Below are positions 8,682-17,694 of a stretch of 64,000 nucleotides of DNA, one piece after another (position 1 is the first letter of the stretch; every line of letters starts with the position of its first letter). Under the pieces are notes generated by a model that was not told where the DNA came from, did no database searches, and worked only from the letters and a program-made list of their open reading frames with translations. Source of the stretch: Ardenticatenaceae bacterium (GTDB lineage: Bacteria > Chloroflexota > Anaerolineae > Promineifilales > Promineifilaceae); assembly GCA_020634395.1 (NCBI GenBank), contig JACKBU010000011.1, positions 67,415 to 131,414 on the forward strand, given 5' to 3'. The translations under genes and the position numbers were made by a program.

Positions 8682-9263
8682 ATGCTTACTGGCTGGTATC
8701 AAACGTTGTTTATGTTGTTGGCGATCTTACCGTTTTATGTGACCGATACCTATTTTCATCACAGGTATGATCCGCAACGGCCGTCTGGCAAAAGCGGCCG
8801 CAGCTGGTTGATCGTCGGGATTTCTCTGGTTATTTCGGCCTTTCTGCTTTTGCAGCCGATTTTCTGGCCCGGGTTGAGCTGGTATACCAGTGCTGCCTGG
8901 GGGCTGGCTATCCAGATCATTGGCGTAATGTCTTTGCTGGCGGCCGCGGCCCTCAATCTATGGGCGCGCATTAACCTGGGTGAATTTTACGTGCAGCGCA
9001 GTGAAGTGCAGGAAAACCACCGCCTGATCAATACAGGCCCTTACGCTTATGTGCGCCATCCTCTATTTACGGCTTATTTTTTGATCATCATTGGCGTCTT
9101 TTTGACCAATCCAGCCTGGCACACCTTGTTGGTGCTGATCGGCGGCTATTTTTACATCACCAATCTGGCCCGGAAAGATGAAGCCGTTCTGCGCCAGGAG
9201 CTTCCGGAATACGAGGCCTATATGGCCACAACGCCGCGTTTTTTGCCGTCTCTCCACGGCTGA
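8682..9263 (+). CDS. Isoprenylcysteine carboxyl methyltransferase-like membrane protein
   Basis: The 193-residue protein has four to five transmembrane segments and the ICMT/PEMT C-terminal signature: GPYAYVRHPLFTAY, then a hydrophobic hairpin, then RKDEAVLRQELPEYEAY. The family transfers methyl groups from S-adenosylmethionine to isoprenylcysteine or phospholipid substrates. Bacterial members are mostly uncharacterised, and some modify lipids or isoprenoids. GGAGG at 8672-8676 lies five bases before the ATG at 8682, which decides the start over an earlier in-frame ATG at 8640. The gene runs convergently into the cobalt transporter operon. Confidence 0.85.
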   Translation: MLTGWYQTLFMLLAILPFYVTDTYFHHRYDPQRPSGKSGRSWLIVGISLVISAFLLLQPIFWPGLSWYTSAAWGLAIQIIGVMSLLAAAALNLWARINLGEFYVQRSEVQENHRLINTGPYAYVRHPLFTAYFLIIIGVFLTNPAWHTLLVLIGGYFYITNLARKDEAVLRQELPEYEAYMATTPRFLPSLHG

Positions 9264-9281
9264 CGCCCATCCTGAAGGCTG

Positions 9282-10064
9282 TCAGGCGACAAGCGGGCAG
9301 GGCAGTTCCAGTCCATGTTTTTCCAGCAGCGCCGCGTCGGCCAATAGTGCCTCGGTACGGCCGTCGGCCACAATTCGCCCTTCATCCATAACCAGCATGC
9401 GCGGCAGCAGATCGCGCACCAGCAGCAAATCGTGCGTGGCGACGATCATCGTCTGCGGCAGGTCGCGCAGCAGGTTGATCAGGCTGCGCCGGGCGCGTGG
9501 GTCCAGCCCGGCGGAGGGTTCATCCAGCACCAGAAGATCGGGCTGCATGGCCAGCACGGTGGCCACGGCGATGCGTTTCTTCTCGCCTACACTCAAATGG
9601 TAGGAGATGCGGTCGGCGTAATCGGCCATGCCAACCTGCTCCAAAGCGCGCGACACGGCCGTTTCAATCTCCTCCGCCTTTAAGCCCATGTGCAGCGGGC
9701 CAAAGGCCACATCCTCGCGCACCGTGGGCGAAAAAAGCTGGTCGTCGGGACTCTGAAAGACCAATCCAACTTTGGCACGGATGGCCGGTAGGGTTGTTTT
9801 TTCCAGGGAAAGCTGGCCGACTTGAATACGGCCGTTACCCTGCAGCAAGCCGTTCAGGTGCAGCAGCAGCGTACTTTTGCCCGCGCCGTTAGGCCCAACC
9901 AGGGCTACCTTTTCCCCGGCGTGGATGGTGAACGAGACAGTGTGCAATGCCTGACGGCCGTCCGGATAAAAAAATGACAGGTCGTCTATTGCCAGGATGG
10001 GCGCGCCGCCGTTGGGGGATGTGATAGATGGCAACGCCGGATGCGGTTCGTGGAGAATCGGCAT
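9282..10064 (-). CDS. cbiO: Cobalt/nickel ECF transporter ATPase CbiO
   Basis: A 260-residue ABC ATPase with Walker A GPNGAGKS (57-64), Q-loop FQSPDDQLF, signature LSVGE (157-161) and Walker B LLVLDEPSAGLDP. The SPDDQ form of the Q-loop is typical of energy-coupling-factor ATPases. It powers import of Co2+ or Ni2+ together with CbiQ and CbiM encoded just upstream. The start at 10064 follows AAAGGATTATT. A gap of about 100 bp separates it from cbiQ, and I see no independent promoter there. It is the last gene of the fur-cbiM-cbiQ-cbiO unit. Confidence 0.9.
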   Translation of the reverse strand: MPILHEPHPALPSITSPNGGAPILAIDDLSFFYPDGRQALHTVSFTIHAGEKVALVGPNGAGKSTLLLHLNGLLQGNGRIQVGQLSLEKTTLPAIRAKVGLVFQSPDDQLFSPTVREDVAFGPLHMGLKAEEIETAVSRALEQVGMADYADRISYHLSVGEKKRIAVATVLAMQPDLLVLDEPSAGLDPRARRSLINLLRDLPQTMIVATHDLLLVRDLLPRMLVMDEGRIVADGRTEALLADAALLEKHGLELPCPLVA

Positions 10065-10165
10065 AATAATCCTTTTGAGGCAGCGGAAAGCAAATTTTCA
10101 CCCTGTGCAGGCTGCCCGCCGCTCGCTGCCTTCGTGAGATCCGGAAATTTATCCTGGTCAGCCGA

Positions 10166-10957
10166 TTATAGACGGCCGATCAACTGTATAAACAGTAGCA
10201 GGAGGAGCAGCATAAACAAGGCCAGCCAATCCCGCCGCGCCATCTGGTGGGCATTGCTGGTGGGCCATTCGCCCTGGTAGCCGCGGGCCAGCATGGCCTG
10301 GTAAAGGCGGTCGCTGCGTTCATAGCTGCGCAAAAACAACTGGCCGACCATGTTGCCAGCTACCTGCGCCCGCCAGACCCATGTGCCACCAGCGCGCTGG
10401 CCGGTAACAGCGGCGCTGCGGGCTTCGCGGGCGCGCAGCAGGCGTTTCACTTCATCGCCCAGCACCGTCAGGTAACGCACCATGAAGGACACAATGGCTA
10501 CCAGCACGGCCGGTAAGTGCAGATGGCGCAGGGCGTGCATCAGGTCTGGAAAACGGGTGGCGGCGACGAGCAAAATGGCAGCCTGGACGGCCAATAAACT
10601 GCGAATGAGAATACTGCTAAAACGAATCAGTCCCGTATCTGTAAGGATGAGCTGCCAGGGGCCAAGCTGGATGCCCAACAACGGCCGTCCCGGCAGCGAA
10701 AACATGACAGTTACAGCCGCCAAAAGAAAAGGCAGCACCACAAACGACCGTTTGACGGCGTAGTCCCAGCCCAGCCCGGTGGCATAGCTGAGGGCCAGCA
10801 GCAGCAGCCAGGTGAGCAAAAAAGCCAGCCACGCGCCATCCGGCAGCAGCACAGTCGCCAGGATGATGGCGACGGCGCCGATTACCTTCACACGCGGGTC
10901 CAGCCGGTGCAGAAAGCTGTCGCCAGTCTGGTAACGGTCGAGAGCATGAAACTGCAT
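10166..10957 (-). CDS. cbiQ: Cobalt/nickel ECF transporter transmembrane protein CbiQ
   Basis: The 263-residue membrane protein opens with the T-component pattern MQFHALDRYQTGDSFLHRLD. It has five to six hydrophobic segments and the cytoplasmic coupling region VKRLLRAREAR followed by GNMVGQLFLRSYERSDRLY, matching the Ala-Arg-Gly coupling helices of CbiQ. It couples ATP hydrolysis by CbiO to metal release from CbiM. It starts 2 bp after the cbiM stop, so the two are translationally linked. Cobalt and nickel cannot be told apart from this subunit. Confidence 0.9.
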   Translation of the reverse strand: MQFHALDRYQTGDSFLHRLDPRVKVIGAVAIILATVLLPDGAWLAFLLTWLLLLALSYATGLGWDYAVKRSFVVLPFLLAAVTVMFSLPGRPLLGIQLGPWQLILTDTGLIRFSSILIRSLLAVQAAILLVAATRFPDLMHALRHLHLPAVLVAIVSFMVRYLTVLGDEVKRLLRAREARSAAVTGQRAGGTWVWRAQVAGNMVGQLFLRSYERSDRLYQAMLARGYQGEWPTSNAHQMARRDWLALFMLLLLLLFIQLIGRL

Positions 10958-10959
10958 GT

Positions 10960-11901
10960 TTAAGAGCGGGGCGCCGACCGGCGGGTCAGGCGGACGAGAT
11001 AAAGCGCCAGGGCGGCCACGATGATCACACCCACGGCCCCGGCAATGATGGTAGACAGGTTTTCGCTGCCGATGAAGGGGATGGTGTAATCTGGCAGAAC
11101 TTCGTAGGGAGCGGCGACGGCCGTGCCCAAAAAGCCTACATCCTCAGCCACGCGCTCCAGCCCGTCCGGGCTGGCCGAAGCAAACGGAGCCAGCAGCACT
11201 ACCGCCAGGGTCAGCAGCGCTCCCCCGACAATCCAGACCCGGCTGCCTTTTGCCTCGCTGTCGCCCAGCAAATCGGGGCGCACGCGGAAGATAAAGGCCA
11301 GCGCCGCCACGGTGATCAGTGCTTCGCCCAGGCCAATGAAGGCGTGCACGCCCAGCATGGCCGGAACCACGATGCCCAGGGCCACGGTGCCGCTTAGCCA
11401 GAGTTCCAACGAGGTCATCAATGCGGCAGCCATCACCGACAGCCAGGCAGCCACTCCGGCGGTGATGAGTTTAACAGTCTCGCTACGGCCGTTAGCCGCC
11501 CGATACAGCCCATATCCCACCAGCGCCGTAACGATGCCCATGTTGAAGATATTTGCCCCCATCACCAGCAGCCCGCCATCCTGAAACAACAGGCCTTGTA
11601 CGCCGATCACACAGGTCATCACCAAAATACCTACCCACGGACCGAGGACGATGGCGGCCAGCGCACCGCCCAGGAGGTGACCGGAGGTGCCCCCGGCCAC
11701 CGGGAAATTGATCATTTGCGCCGCGAAAATAAAAGCGGCCATGATACCCGCCAGGGGCGCCAGCCGTTCGTCGAACTGGTCCTGGCTGCGGCGTATGGCG
11801 ATAGCGAGCGTAACGGCCGTCAACACCCACAGCACGGCCGAGATGGTAACACTCAAAAACCCGTCCGGAATGTGCATGAGGGCAATGGACAAGACAAACA
11901 T
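10960..11901 (-). CDS. cbiM: CbiM-type metal-binding component with C-terminal PDGLE domain
   Basis: The 313-residue protein carries the CbiM/NikM N-terminus MHIPDGFL (preceded by eight hydrophobic residues), several transmembrane helices with FPVAGGTSGHLLGGAL, and a separate C-terminal PDGLE-type module (SPDGLERVAEDVGF then PDYTIPF and one membrane helix). The PDGLE module replaces the small CbiN subunit, so MN-like functions are fused. His in the extreme N-terminal MHI motif is the known metal ligand of the family. The ATG at 11901 has AGGAG at good spacing; a shorter form starting at MHIPDG (11877) lacks a ribosome site. It lies 17 bp downstream of the fur-type gene. Confidence 0.9.
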   Translation of the reverse strand: MFVLSIALMHIPDGFLSVTISAVLWVLTAVTLAIAIRRSQDQFDERLAPLAGIMAAFIFAAQMINFPVAGGTSGHLLGGALAAIVLGPWVGILVMTCVIGVQGLLFQDGGLLVMGANIFNMGIVTALVGYGLYRAANGRSETVKLITAGVAAWLSVMAAALMTSLELWLSGTVALGIVVPAMLGVHAFIGLGEALITVAALAFIFRVRPDLLGDSEAKGSRVWIVGGALLTLAVVLLAPFASASPDGLERVAEDVGFLGTAVAAPYEVLPDYTIPFIGSENLSTIIAGAVGVIIVAALALYLVRLTRRSAPRS

Positions 11902-11918
11902 GGTTATTCTCCTGTTGC

Positions 11919-12353
11919 TTACGACGTGGTTGGCGTCTGGCAGTGGGCACAAACACCCGTGATGATTAAATGGTCCAGGTCCGCGCGGAAGCCGTGTTCC
12001 GCCAGCAGCCAATCCGCCAGATCGGTCAGCTGGTCGGCGGCCATTTCGTATACATGTTCGCAGCGGCGGCAAACCAGGTGGTAATGCGGCTGCTCGCCCA
12101 CAATTTCGTAGACTGTCTGTCCGGTGATGTCACTGCGGGCGACCATGCGCAGTTCAACCAGAAACTCCAGCGTGCGGTAAACGGTTGCCTGGTTGAGCGC
12201 GGGCATCTGCGGGGAAACCTGCTCGAAAACCTCACCGGCGGTGGCGTGGCCGCCCATGGCGCAGAGTGCATCCAGCACCAGCTGGCGCTGCGGTGTCAGG
12301 CGATATCCCTGGGCGCGTATTTTTTCGGCAAAGTGTTGTTCTTGGTGGGACAT
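11919..12353 (-). CDS. Fur-family metalloregulator
   Basis: A 144-residue Fur superfamily protein. The winged-helix half contains RLTPQRQLVLDAL and NQATVYRTLEFL. The dimer half contains HYHLVCRRCEHVYEM and ITGVCAHC, giving a structural zinc site of Cys95, Cys98, Cys135 and Cys138, with His90/His92 near the regulatory site. It heads the cbiMQO operon and so likely represses it when cobalt or nickel is replete, in the manner of Nur; Zur or Fur specificity cannot be excluded. The ATG at 12353 begins where family similarity begins; a longer in-frame extension is unsupported. Confidence 0.87.
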   Translation of the reverse strand: MSHQEQHFAEKIRAQGYRLTPQRQLVLDALCAMGGHATAGEVFEQVSPQMPALNQATVYRTLEFLVELRMVARSDITGQTVYEIVGEQPHYHLVCRRCEHVYEMAADQLTDLADWLLAEHGFRADLDHLIITGVCAHCQTPTTS

Positions 12354-12362
12354 AGTTGTAAC

Positions 12363-12391
12363 GTTATAGCCTATAAATTTATCGCAAGTTT
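12363..12391 (-). promoter_or_regulatory. Possible promoter/operator of the fur-cbiMQO operon
   Basis: The 29-bp AT-rich stretch ahead of the Fur gene contains the perfect palindrome ATAAATTTAT (12373-12382), flanked by partly symmetric GCC and CGC. It reads TATAAC on the minus strand just downstream. Its placement suits autoregulation by the Fur protein, but it does not match a textbook Fur box closely. Confidence 0.3.
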
Positions 12392-12516
12392 TTGTTATTG
12401 CAAATTTTCGCATCAAGCGGTGGAAATAGCAAGGGGCAGGCAAACGGCCGTTGGGTGTAAGCAGGGCCGGAGGCGTGCACTCATCTTTCCTGCCTGAGCG
12501 GTGGAGGGTGGCGCGG

Positions 12517-13659
12517 TTAAAAGTCCCAGGGGGCGACGCCGGTGCTGCTTTCGCTGAACAGCGAGGCGCGAATGGTAGGAGCCAGATCTGGCAGGAGGTC
12601 GGCGGTGGCGTTTAACAGACCGAAGCAGCCGGTAAGCATCATATCACCAAAGGGGACGGCGAAATACGGCCGTAACGCCGATCCCACAAGCAGCCCGCGG
12701 CGCGGTCCGGTTACCGCCACGCCAAAACCGTGGTCGGAAAGGGGCAGAGGTTGGGCGAAGGGAATGTAAGCGCCGTGCCCCTGATCCTGGTAAACCGCTT
12801 CGTGCTGCAGGGTGCCGCTGGCCAGACGCTGCAGCAGGTCGTCGAGCTTGGGCCGGTCGAGCATGCCGGTGTGGTGTTCAAAGACACCTTCAACGCCCGT
12901 TGGACCGAGGCGGAAGGCCAGCGTATGCAGGTTACCCAGGTTGGCAACCAGCACGCGCCGGCGGGCGCGCACGGCCGTATCCAGCGTGGCTCCCAACACG
13001 GCTGCCGGTGCGGTATCCATTACCACCACCGGCGCGTCAATTTGTGGCGCGGCCTGAGCCACTGCCTGCAGGCGGGTCATGATAGGCGGCACGTCGGCGG
13101 CGCGGTAGGCGAAGGCGCTGAGCCGATTGTGGGCCTGCAGGCGCTGGCGGATGTAGTCGAAGCGGAAGAGGCGATCGGAGTAGTCGGGTGGGGCATTGCC
13201 ATGATCAAAAACGCCGACGGCCACGGCCGTAAGGTCGTCCAGCGCCACACCAAATTCGCCCAAAGCACGGGCAATGGCGCCAAAATCGAAATCACGCATG
13301 CTCAGGCGCAGCACGTCGGCCGGCAGAGCAGCCAGCTCATCTTCACTGACCAGGGTAATGCCCATGGCGCGGATGACGTCCAAATCATCGTTGAAGGAGC
13401 GAGCGGCAGCAGGCGTAGCATAGACGGCGTAACCGGCGCGCAGATGGGTTTCGGCTGCCCACTGGCTGGGTCCACCGCCCATCGTCTGGCCGTGCAGCGC
13501 AACGGCCGTGCCCACGCCGGTGGCTTCCTGCAATCGCCGGTATATCATCATCGTGGGCGAGGGAACAACCAGTTTAAAGCCGTTTTCCACGTCCAGGCGC
13601 GAGTCGTATAAAAATATGTCTTGGGTGCCGGTGCCAATATCGACGCACAGGATTTTCAT
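12517..13659 (-). CDS. DUF1786-family protein (ASKHA-like)
   Basis: The 380-residue protein begins KILCVDIGTGTQDIFLYD, a phosphate-1-like loop of actin/sugar-kinase fold proteins. It carries LHGQTMGGGPSQW and later VLVANLGNLHTLAF and FEHHTGM. This resembles DUF1786, often annotated as putative pyruvate formate-lyase activating enzyme without biochemical support. No radical-SAM CxxxCxxC is present, so that label is misleading. It stands alone, transcribed away from the copper chaperone gene. The start is ATG 13659; a TTG three codons upstream is possible. Family assignment is moderately sure; function is unknown. Confidence 0.65.
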   Translation of the reverse strand: MKILCVDIGTGTQDIFLYDSRLDVENGFKLVVPSPTMMIYRRLQEATGVGTAVALHGQTMGGGPSQWAAETHLRAGYAVYATPAAARSFNDDLDVIRAMGITLVSEDELAALPADVLRLSMRDFDFGAIARALGEFGVALDDLTAVAVGVFDHGNAPPDYSDRLFRFDYIRQRLQAHNRLSAFAYRAADVPPIMTRLQAVAQAAPQIDAPVVVMDTAPAAVLGATLDTAVRARRRVLVANLGNLHTLAFRLGPTGVEGVFEHHTGMLDRPKLDDLLQRLASGTLQHEAVYQDQGHGAYIPFAQPLPLSDHGFGVAVTGPRRGLLVGSALRPYFAVPFGDMMLTGCFGLLNATADLLPDLAPTIRASLFSESSTGVAPWDF

Positions 13660-13781
13660 AGGGGACAATCTTTTGTATCCGAATGGTTTTTCTGGCGCGT
13701 ATGATAAACGATTGCCCCACGACTCACAAGGGATGCTGAAGGTATCAGCCCCGGTTGCTCATCCACCCAACCTTGCACATT

Positions 13782-13824
13782 TTGCACCTGTGAAATAGGC
13801 GTTATACAATGATATTTGTATCAT
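13782..13824 (+). promoter_or_regulatory. Promoter with overlapping palindromic operator for the PCuAC gene
   Basis: TTGCAC (13782-13787), a 17-bp spacer and TACAAT (13805-13810) form a good sigma-70-type promoter. ATGATA-TTTG-TATCAT (13809-13824), a perfect 6-bp inverted repeat, covers the expected start of transcription. A repressor bound there would block the promoter; a copper-responsive repressor is a reasonable guess but is not shown. Confidence 0.55.
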
Positions 13825-13892
13825 ATCCTCTCAAGTTATCACATGATTGAGGATCGTCCAGAAAAGCTTAGGTTTAAAAGGAGAGAAGTTTT

Positions 13893-14372
13893 ATGAAGCG
13901 TGTATCAATCGTCTTGTTCATCTTGTTGCTCGGTGTGTTGATGGGTTGTTCGTCGGCCGGAACGGACACGGCTGGAACGTTGGAAGTGAAGGACGTGTGG
14001 GGCCGTAATTCGCCGATGGCCGCGCCTAACGGAGCCTTTTATATGACCATTGTGAACAATACCGGCGAGGACGAACAACTTTTGAGCGTGGCCACGGATG
14101 TTTGCAGCACGGTGGAGCTCCACGAAATGTACACAATGGACAACGGCGCGATGGGTATGCGCCCGGTGGATGGGGGTGTTATTGCTATCCCGGCCGGGCA
14201 AACGGTGGAGCTCAAGGTGGGTGGCCTGCACGTCATGTGCATCGATAAGGTCCAGGCGTTTGAAACAGGCCAGCAAATTCCGTTGACTCTAACTTTTGCC
14301 AACGCCGGCGAGATGGTTGTGAACGCGGAAATTCGAGAGGAGGCCATGGACAGCAGCAGCATGGGTGGTTAA
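13893..14372 (+). CDS. Copper chaperone PCu(A)C lipoprotein
   Basis: The 159-residue product has a lipoprotein signal (LLLGVLMGCSS, lipid-modified Cys19) and one PCuAC (DUF461) domain. The copper ligands are visible: His77 in VELHEMYTM, Met residues at 87 and 89, and GLHVM (His113, Met115), fitting the family pattern H-X(n)-M-X(n)-HXM. It delivers Cu(I) outside the membrane, classically to the CuA site of cytochrome c oxidase. No oxidase or SCO gene is adjacent. AAAGGAGAG precedes the ATG, and a terminator follows the stop. Confidence 0.92.
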   Translation: MKRVSIVLFILLLGVLMGCSSAGTDTAGTLEVKDVWGRNSPMAAPNGAFYMTIVNNTGEDEQLLSVATDVCSTVELHEMYTMDNGAMGMRPVDGGVIAIPAGQTVELKVGGLHVMCIDKVQAFETGQQIPLTLTFANAGEMVVNAEIREEAMDSSSMGG

Positions 14373-14404
14373 CGGCAGCAGCTGCAGTGTGGCAAAGAAT
14401 TTTT

Positions 14405-14430
14405 AGCCGGTCCACTGGGCCGGCTTTTTT
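14405..14430 (+). terminator. Terminator between the PCuAC gene and the convergent SARP gene
   Basis: AGCCGG at 14405-14410 pairs with CCGGCT at 14420-14425, with a CC/GG extension toward the loop, followed by a T tract. It lies 10 bp past the end of the convergent gene's stop codon. Confidence 0.8.
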
Positions 14431-14439
14431 GTTTCCCGC

Positions 14440-17400
14440 TCAGGCGGAGAGGATTTGCTGGTAAAGGTCGGTGGTTACGGCCGTGGGTGCTACGCCCAGT
14501 TCCTTCTGCAAATAATCAACACAGCGATGATACGTGCGCAGTGCCTGCGCGCGGTTGCCCAGTTCCGCATAGGCCTGCATCATCAGGCGGTAAGCCTGTT
14601 CCCAACAGTTGTCCTGAGTCAGGATTACCTGGCAGACGTGCAGCGCTTCTTCCCACAGGGCGGCCTCGGCCAGCAGCTGCGCCAGCCGGTCTGCGGCACG
14701 CAGATAGAGGGTGATCAGTCGTTCGCGTTCCTCGCTGCACCACTCCTCATAGCGGGCCTCGGCCAGAAATTCGCCCTGGTGCAGGGCCAGCGCCCGCCGG
14801 TAAGCCTGCATAGCTTGCGGGGCATTATCGGTTTGTAAGCAGTCCCCTTCGTCTACGGCCGTTTCAAACGCTTCCACGTCAAGCCATATGTCTGCCTCTG
14901 GGCGCAGGCCATACAGGGTGCCGTCGCGCAGCACAAAGGCTGAAGGAGCACGCGGCGGGCGGTCAGGTTCCAATGCTTGGCAAAGCGCATTGAAAGCGAT
15001 CTTGAAGTTGCGACGGCCGTTTTCCGGGTCCAACTCCGGCCAAAGCAGGTCAACAATCTGGTCCCGATCCAGCACCTCCCGGCGGCGTGAAAGCAAGAGT
15101 TGGAGCAGTTGGCGAGCCGTCTTGCGCTGCCATTCGCGGGGCGCAACAAGCTCCGCGCCCCGCCAGACCATAAACTGGCCGAGCGTTTGCACCCGCAGCT
15201 GGTAGCCTGGATGCAGCTTCAGCGCCGATAAGCCCAAGAGAGCCAGCAGTCGCCGGGCATAGGTCGCCTCCACATCCTCGTCGCGGGCGGTCAGAAGCAG
15301 CGGAACCAACGCTCGCGGATCGGGTGGTCCGACCAGCGTGCGGCGCGTGAAGAGATAGTCGTAGCCGTAAGTGCGGGCCAGCCGCAGTAAAGCAGCCAGA
15401 CCGGAGCGGAGCAGATCCATTTCCCCCTGGTCTTGCCAGATCAGGCACTGCCAAAGCAGGGCCAACGCTTCGCCGTGGGTGTCGTTGCATTCCCGGAAAG
15501 CGGCCAGTGCCTGAGCCAATTCACCGGAAGCCTGCGGTATTTCATCGGCCAGGACATATCCCGCGCCCAACGACAGGTGGATAAAGGCTTCGATCCACTC
15601 GTCGCCGGCGCTTCGGGCGATGGCGATGCCTTGTTCGGCGGCTTGGGCGGCTTCGGCCAGGTGGCCGCGAAAGCCGTGGACCTGGCAAATCCCCCAAAAT
15701 GATTCCACCTTCAACCGCGGCACCATCAGCCTATCGCTGAGGGCAATGCATTGGCGAAAGCAGCGGTACGCTTCTTCGTAGCCCTGCTCGTCTTTTTGCA
15801 GCAGCCAGGCGTGGCCCTGGCGCATGTAGCCCACGGCCGTAATAAAGGGCGATTGGAACATCTGGCCGCGCTGCGTGCCCTGCATGGCAAAAGCATGGGC
15901 GTGTTCGCGTTCCCCCTCGAATGCCAGGACCAGCGCCAGCAGCAAAGGCGTTTCGCGATGGGCGCGCGGCCGCAGCACCGGTTCTTGCTGCTCTTGATGG
16001 ACACGGTCTTCCAAGAGCTGCCGCGCTTCCGCCAGACGGCCGGTGCGCAGCAGCACGCGCACCGAGAGTTCGGCCTCGGCCGGGCCTTCCTGGCGCAGGG
16101 CGCGGGCCTGCTGGCGGTATGTTTCCGCTTCTTCCAGATGGCCCAGGTTGAGCATGTTTTCGGCCAGCAGTTCGCGCAGGCGCGCCCGGCTTTCGCGGTC
16201 TTCCAGGCCGTCGGAAATGCGCATGGCTTCTTGCAGCAGCTGTTCCGCCTGGCTAGGATTCACAGTATCCAGGTAAACACGGGCCTGGCCGCGCAGGGCC
16301 TGCCCGACTTCACGCAGGCTGCCCTGGGTACGAGCCCGCGTCTCCGCCTGCTGGTACCACCCCAGCGCTTCATCAAAGCGGCTGTGCAGCCGGGCGATGT
16401 CGCCCAGGCAGACCAGCAGCGTGGGGTGGGTTTCCAGCACTTCGGGAGGCAGGCCGGCCATCCAGCCGGACAGGAGGTTGAGGCGTCCGCTGCGCACCAG
16501 CCGCCGACCAGATTCGTCGAGGATTACGGCCGTTTGCTCAAAATCGCCTGCGGCCAGCAAGTGATGGATGGTTTTTTCTTCGTCGCCCTGTTGGCGGTAG
16601 TAGGCGGCGGCTCGCCGGTGGAGAGTTTGAGCGGTGTATGGCTCTAACTGATTTTGCAGCAGTTCGCGCAGTAGGTGATGATATCGCAGTACGCCCTCTC
16701 CCATGCTGACGACAAACAGGCTGTTCTCTTGGAGATAGCGCAGGATTTGCTCGCTGTCCTGGGCCTGGCGCAGGAAGTTGCAGGCGGCGGTATCCATTTC
16801 ACGCAGCACGGCCGTTTCCCGCAAAAATGCCTGGATGTCCAACGCCTGCTGCGCCAAAACCTCCTGCACCAAAAAGCTGAACAGGTCGCTGCTGGAACCA
16901 GACAACTGTTCCAGCGCATCATTGAGGGTTGTGTGGGTGTCGCTTTGCCAGCGCTGCCATACCAACTGGAGGGCGATAGCCCAGCCTTCGCTTTTTGCCG
17001 CCAACTGGTTGACCTGCTCGTTCGTCAGGGGGAGGCGGTATTGTTCCTGAAACAGCGTCTGGATTTCGGCGGGCGTAAAGGCCATTTCCGCCTGGTTGAT
17101 CTCCAGAAGCTCGCCGCGCACCTGCCAGGTGAGGGTAGTGGGCAGCTTCAGCGGGTAGCGTGTGGCCAGGATGATGTGCAGGTTAGCTGGGGCGCGCCCG
17201 ATGAGTCGATCGAGAATGCGCAGCGGATCACCCGAGGCTTCCAGCAGGTGGACATCGTCCAGTACCAGGAAGATGGCTTCCTGACGGCAGTCGGCCAGGG
17301 TGTTGACAAGCATGTCGACGGCCGTCGTCCAGGGCAAAGGTGCGCTGCCCCGATCCCAGGCCTCCAACAGGGTCAAAGGAGTGGTGGAGAAACCGGGGAG

Positions 17401-17670
17401 GGCAGCGGCAAAGCCATGATAGAGATGCAGCAGGAGGCGCAGGGGGTCCACATCGCCATCGTCCAGATGATACCAGACGAGATGAGGCGCAACGGCCGTG
17501 AGCGCGGCCAGCGCCGTACTTTTGCCGTAGCCTGCACCTGCCTGCACCATCGTCAGGCGGTAGTCGGCGGCTTCCAACAGGCGCTGCGTGAGACGAGGCC
17601 GGACCAGCGTGCGTTTGGGCGGATACGGCGGGATTAATTTAGTGCGAACGACATAATTTTCAGGATACAC
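14440..17670 (-). CDS. Giant SARP/BTAD transcriptional activator with MalT-like ATPase domain
   Basis: A 1076-residue regulator. The N-terminus is a STAND-type ATPase as in MalT (RTKLIPPYPPKRTLVRPRL, Walker A AGAGYGKST near 43-51, Walker B IFLVLDDVHLL near 130). The centre is a long TPR-like helical repeat region. The C-terminus holds an OmpR/SARP-type winged helix (about 835-935, QRKTARQLLQLLL and DLLWPELDPENGRRNF) and a BTAD domain to the end. Such proteins sense a ligand through the TPR region and activate transcription in an ATP-dependent way. Start is GTG 17670, beginning with the conserved MalT-type opening. It lies 24 bp downstream of the glycerate kinase gene but need not share its function. 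Confidence 0.88.
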   Translation of the reverse strand: MYPENYVVRTKLIPPYPPKRTLVRPRLTQRLLEAADYRLTMVQAGAGYGKSTALAALTAVAPHLVWYHLDDGDVDPLRLLLHLYHGFAAALPGFSTTPLTLLEAWDRGSAPLPWTTAVDMLVNTLADCRQEAIFLVLDDVHLLEASGDPLRILDRLIGRAPANLHIILATRYPLKLPTTLTWQVRGELLEINQAEMAFTPAEIQTLFQEQYRLPLTNEQVNQLAAKSEGWAIALQLVWQRWQSDTHTTLNDALEQLSGSSSDLFSFLVQEVLAQQALDIQAFLRETAVLREMDTAACNFLRQAQDSEQILRYLQENSLFVVSMGEGVLRYHHLLRELLQNQLEPYTAQTLHRRAAAYYRQQGDEEKTIHHLLAAGDFEQTAVILDESGRRLVRSGRLNLLSGWMAGLPPEVLETHPTLLVCLGDIARLHSRFDEALGWYQQAETRARTQGSLREVGQALRGQARVYLDTVNPSQAEQLLQEAMRISDGLEDRESRARLRELLAENMLNLGHLEEAETYRQQARALRQEGPAEAELSVRVLLRTGRLAEARQLLEDRVHQEQQEPVLRPRAHRETPLLLALVLAFEGEREHAHAFAMQGTQRGQMFQSPFITAVGYMRQGHAWLLQKDEQGYEEAYRCFRQCIALSDRLMVPRLKVESFWGICQVHGFRGHLAEAAQAAEQGIAIARSAGDEWIEAFIHLSLGAGYVLADEIPQASGELAQALAAFRECNDTHGEALALLWQCLIWQDQGEMDLLRSGLAALLRLARTYGYDYLFTRRTLVGPPDPRALVPLLLTARDEDVEATYARRLLALLGLSALKLHPGYQLRVQTLGQFMVWRGAELVAPREWQRKTARQLLQLLLSRRREVLDRDQIVDLLWPELDPENGRRNFKIAFNALCQALEPDRPPRAPSAFVLRDGTLYGLRPEADIWLDVEAFETAVDEGDCLQTDNAPQAMQAYRRALALHQGEFLAEARYEEWCSEERERLITLYLRAADRLAQLLAEAALWEEALHVCQVILTQDNCWEQAYRLMMQAYAELGNRAQALRTYHRCVDYLQKELGVAPTAVTTDLYQQILSA

Positions 17671-17694
17671 AGTCAGTTATGGTGCGCCGCCGGT

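Noticed and set aside
16675..17637. A 320-codon plus-strand frame opposite the SARP regulator
   Set aside because: It is a shadow of the ATPase and helical-repeat coding region, with no ribosome site and no domain.
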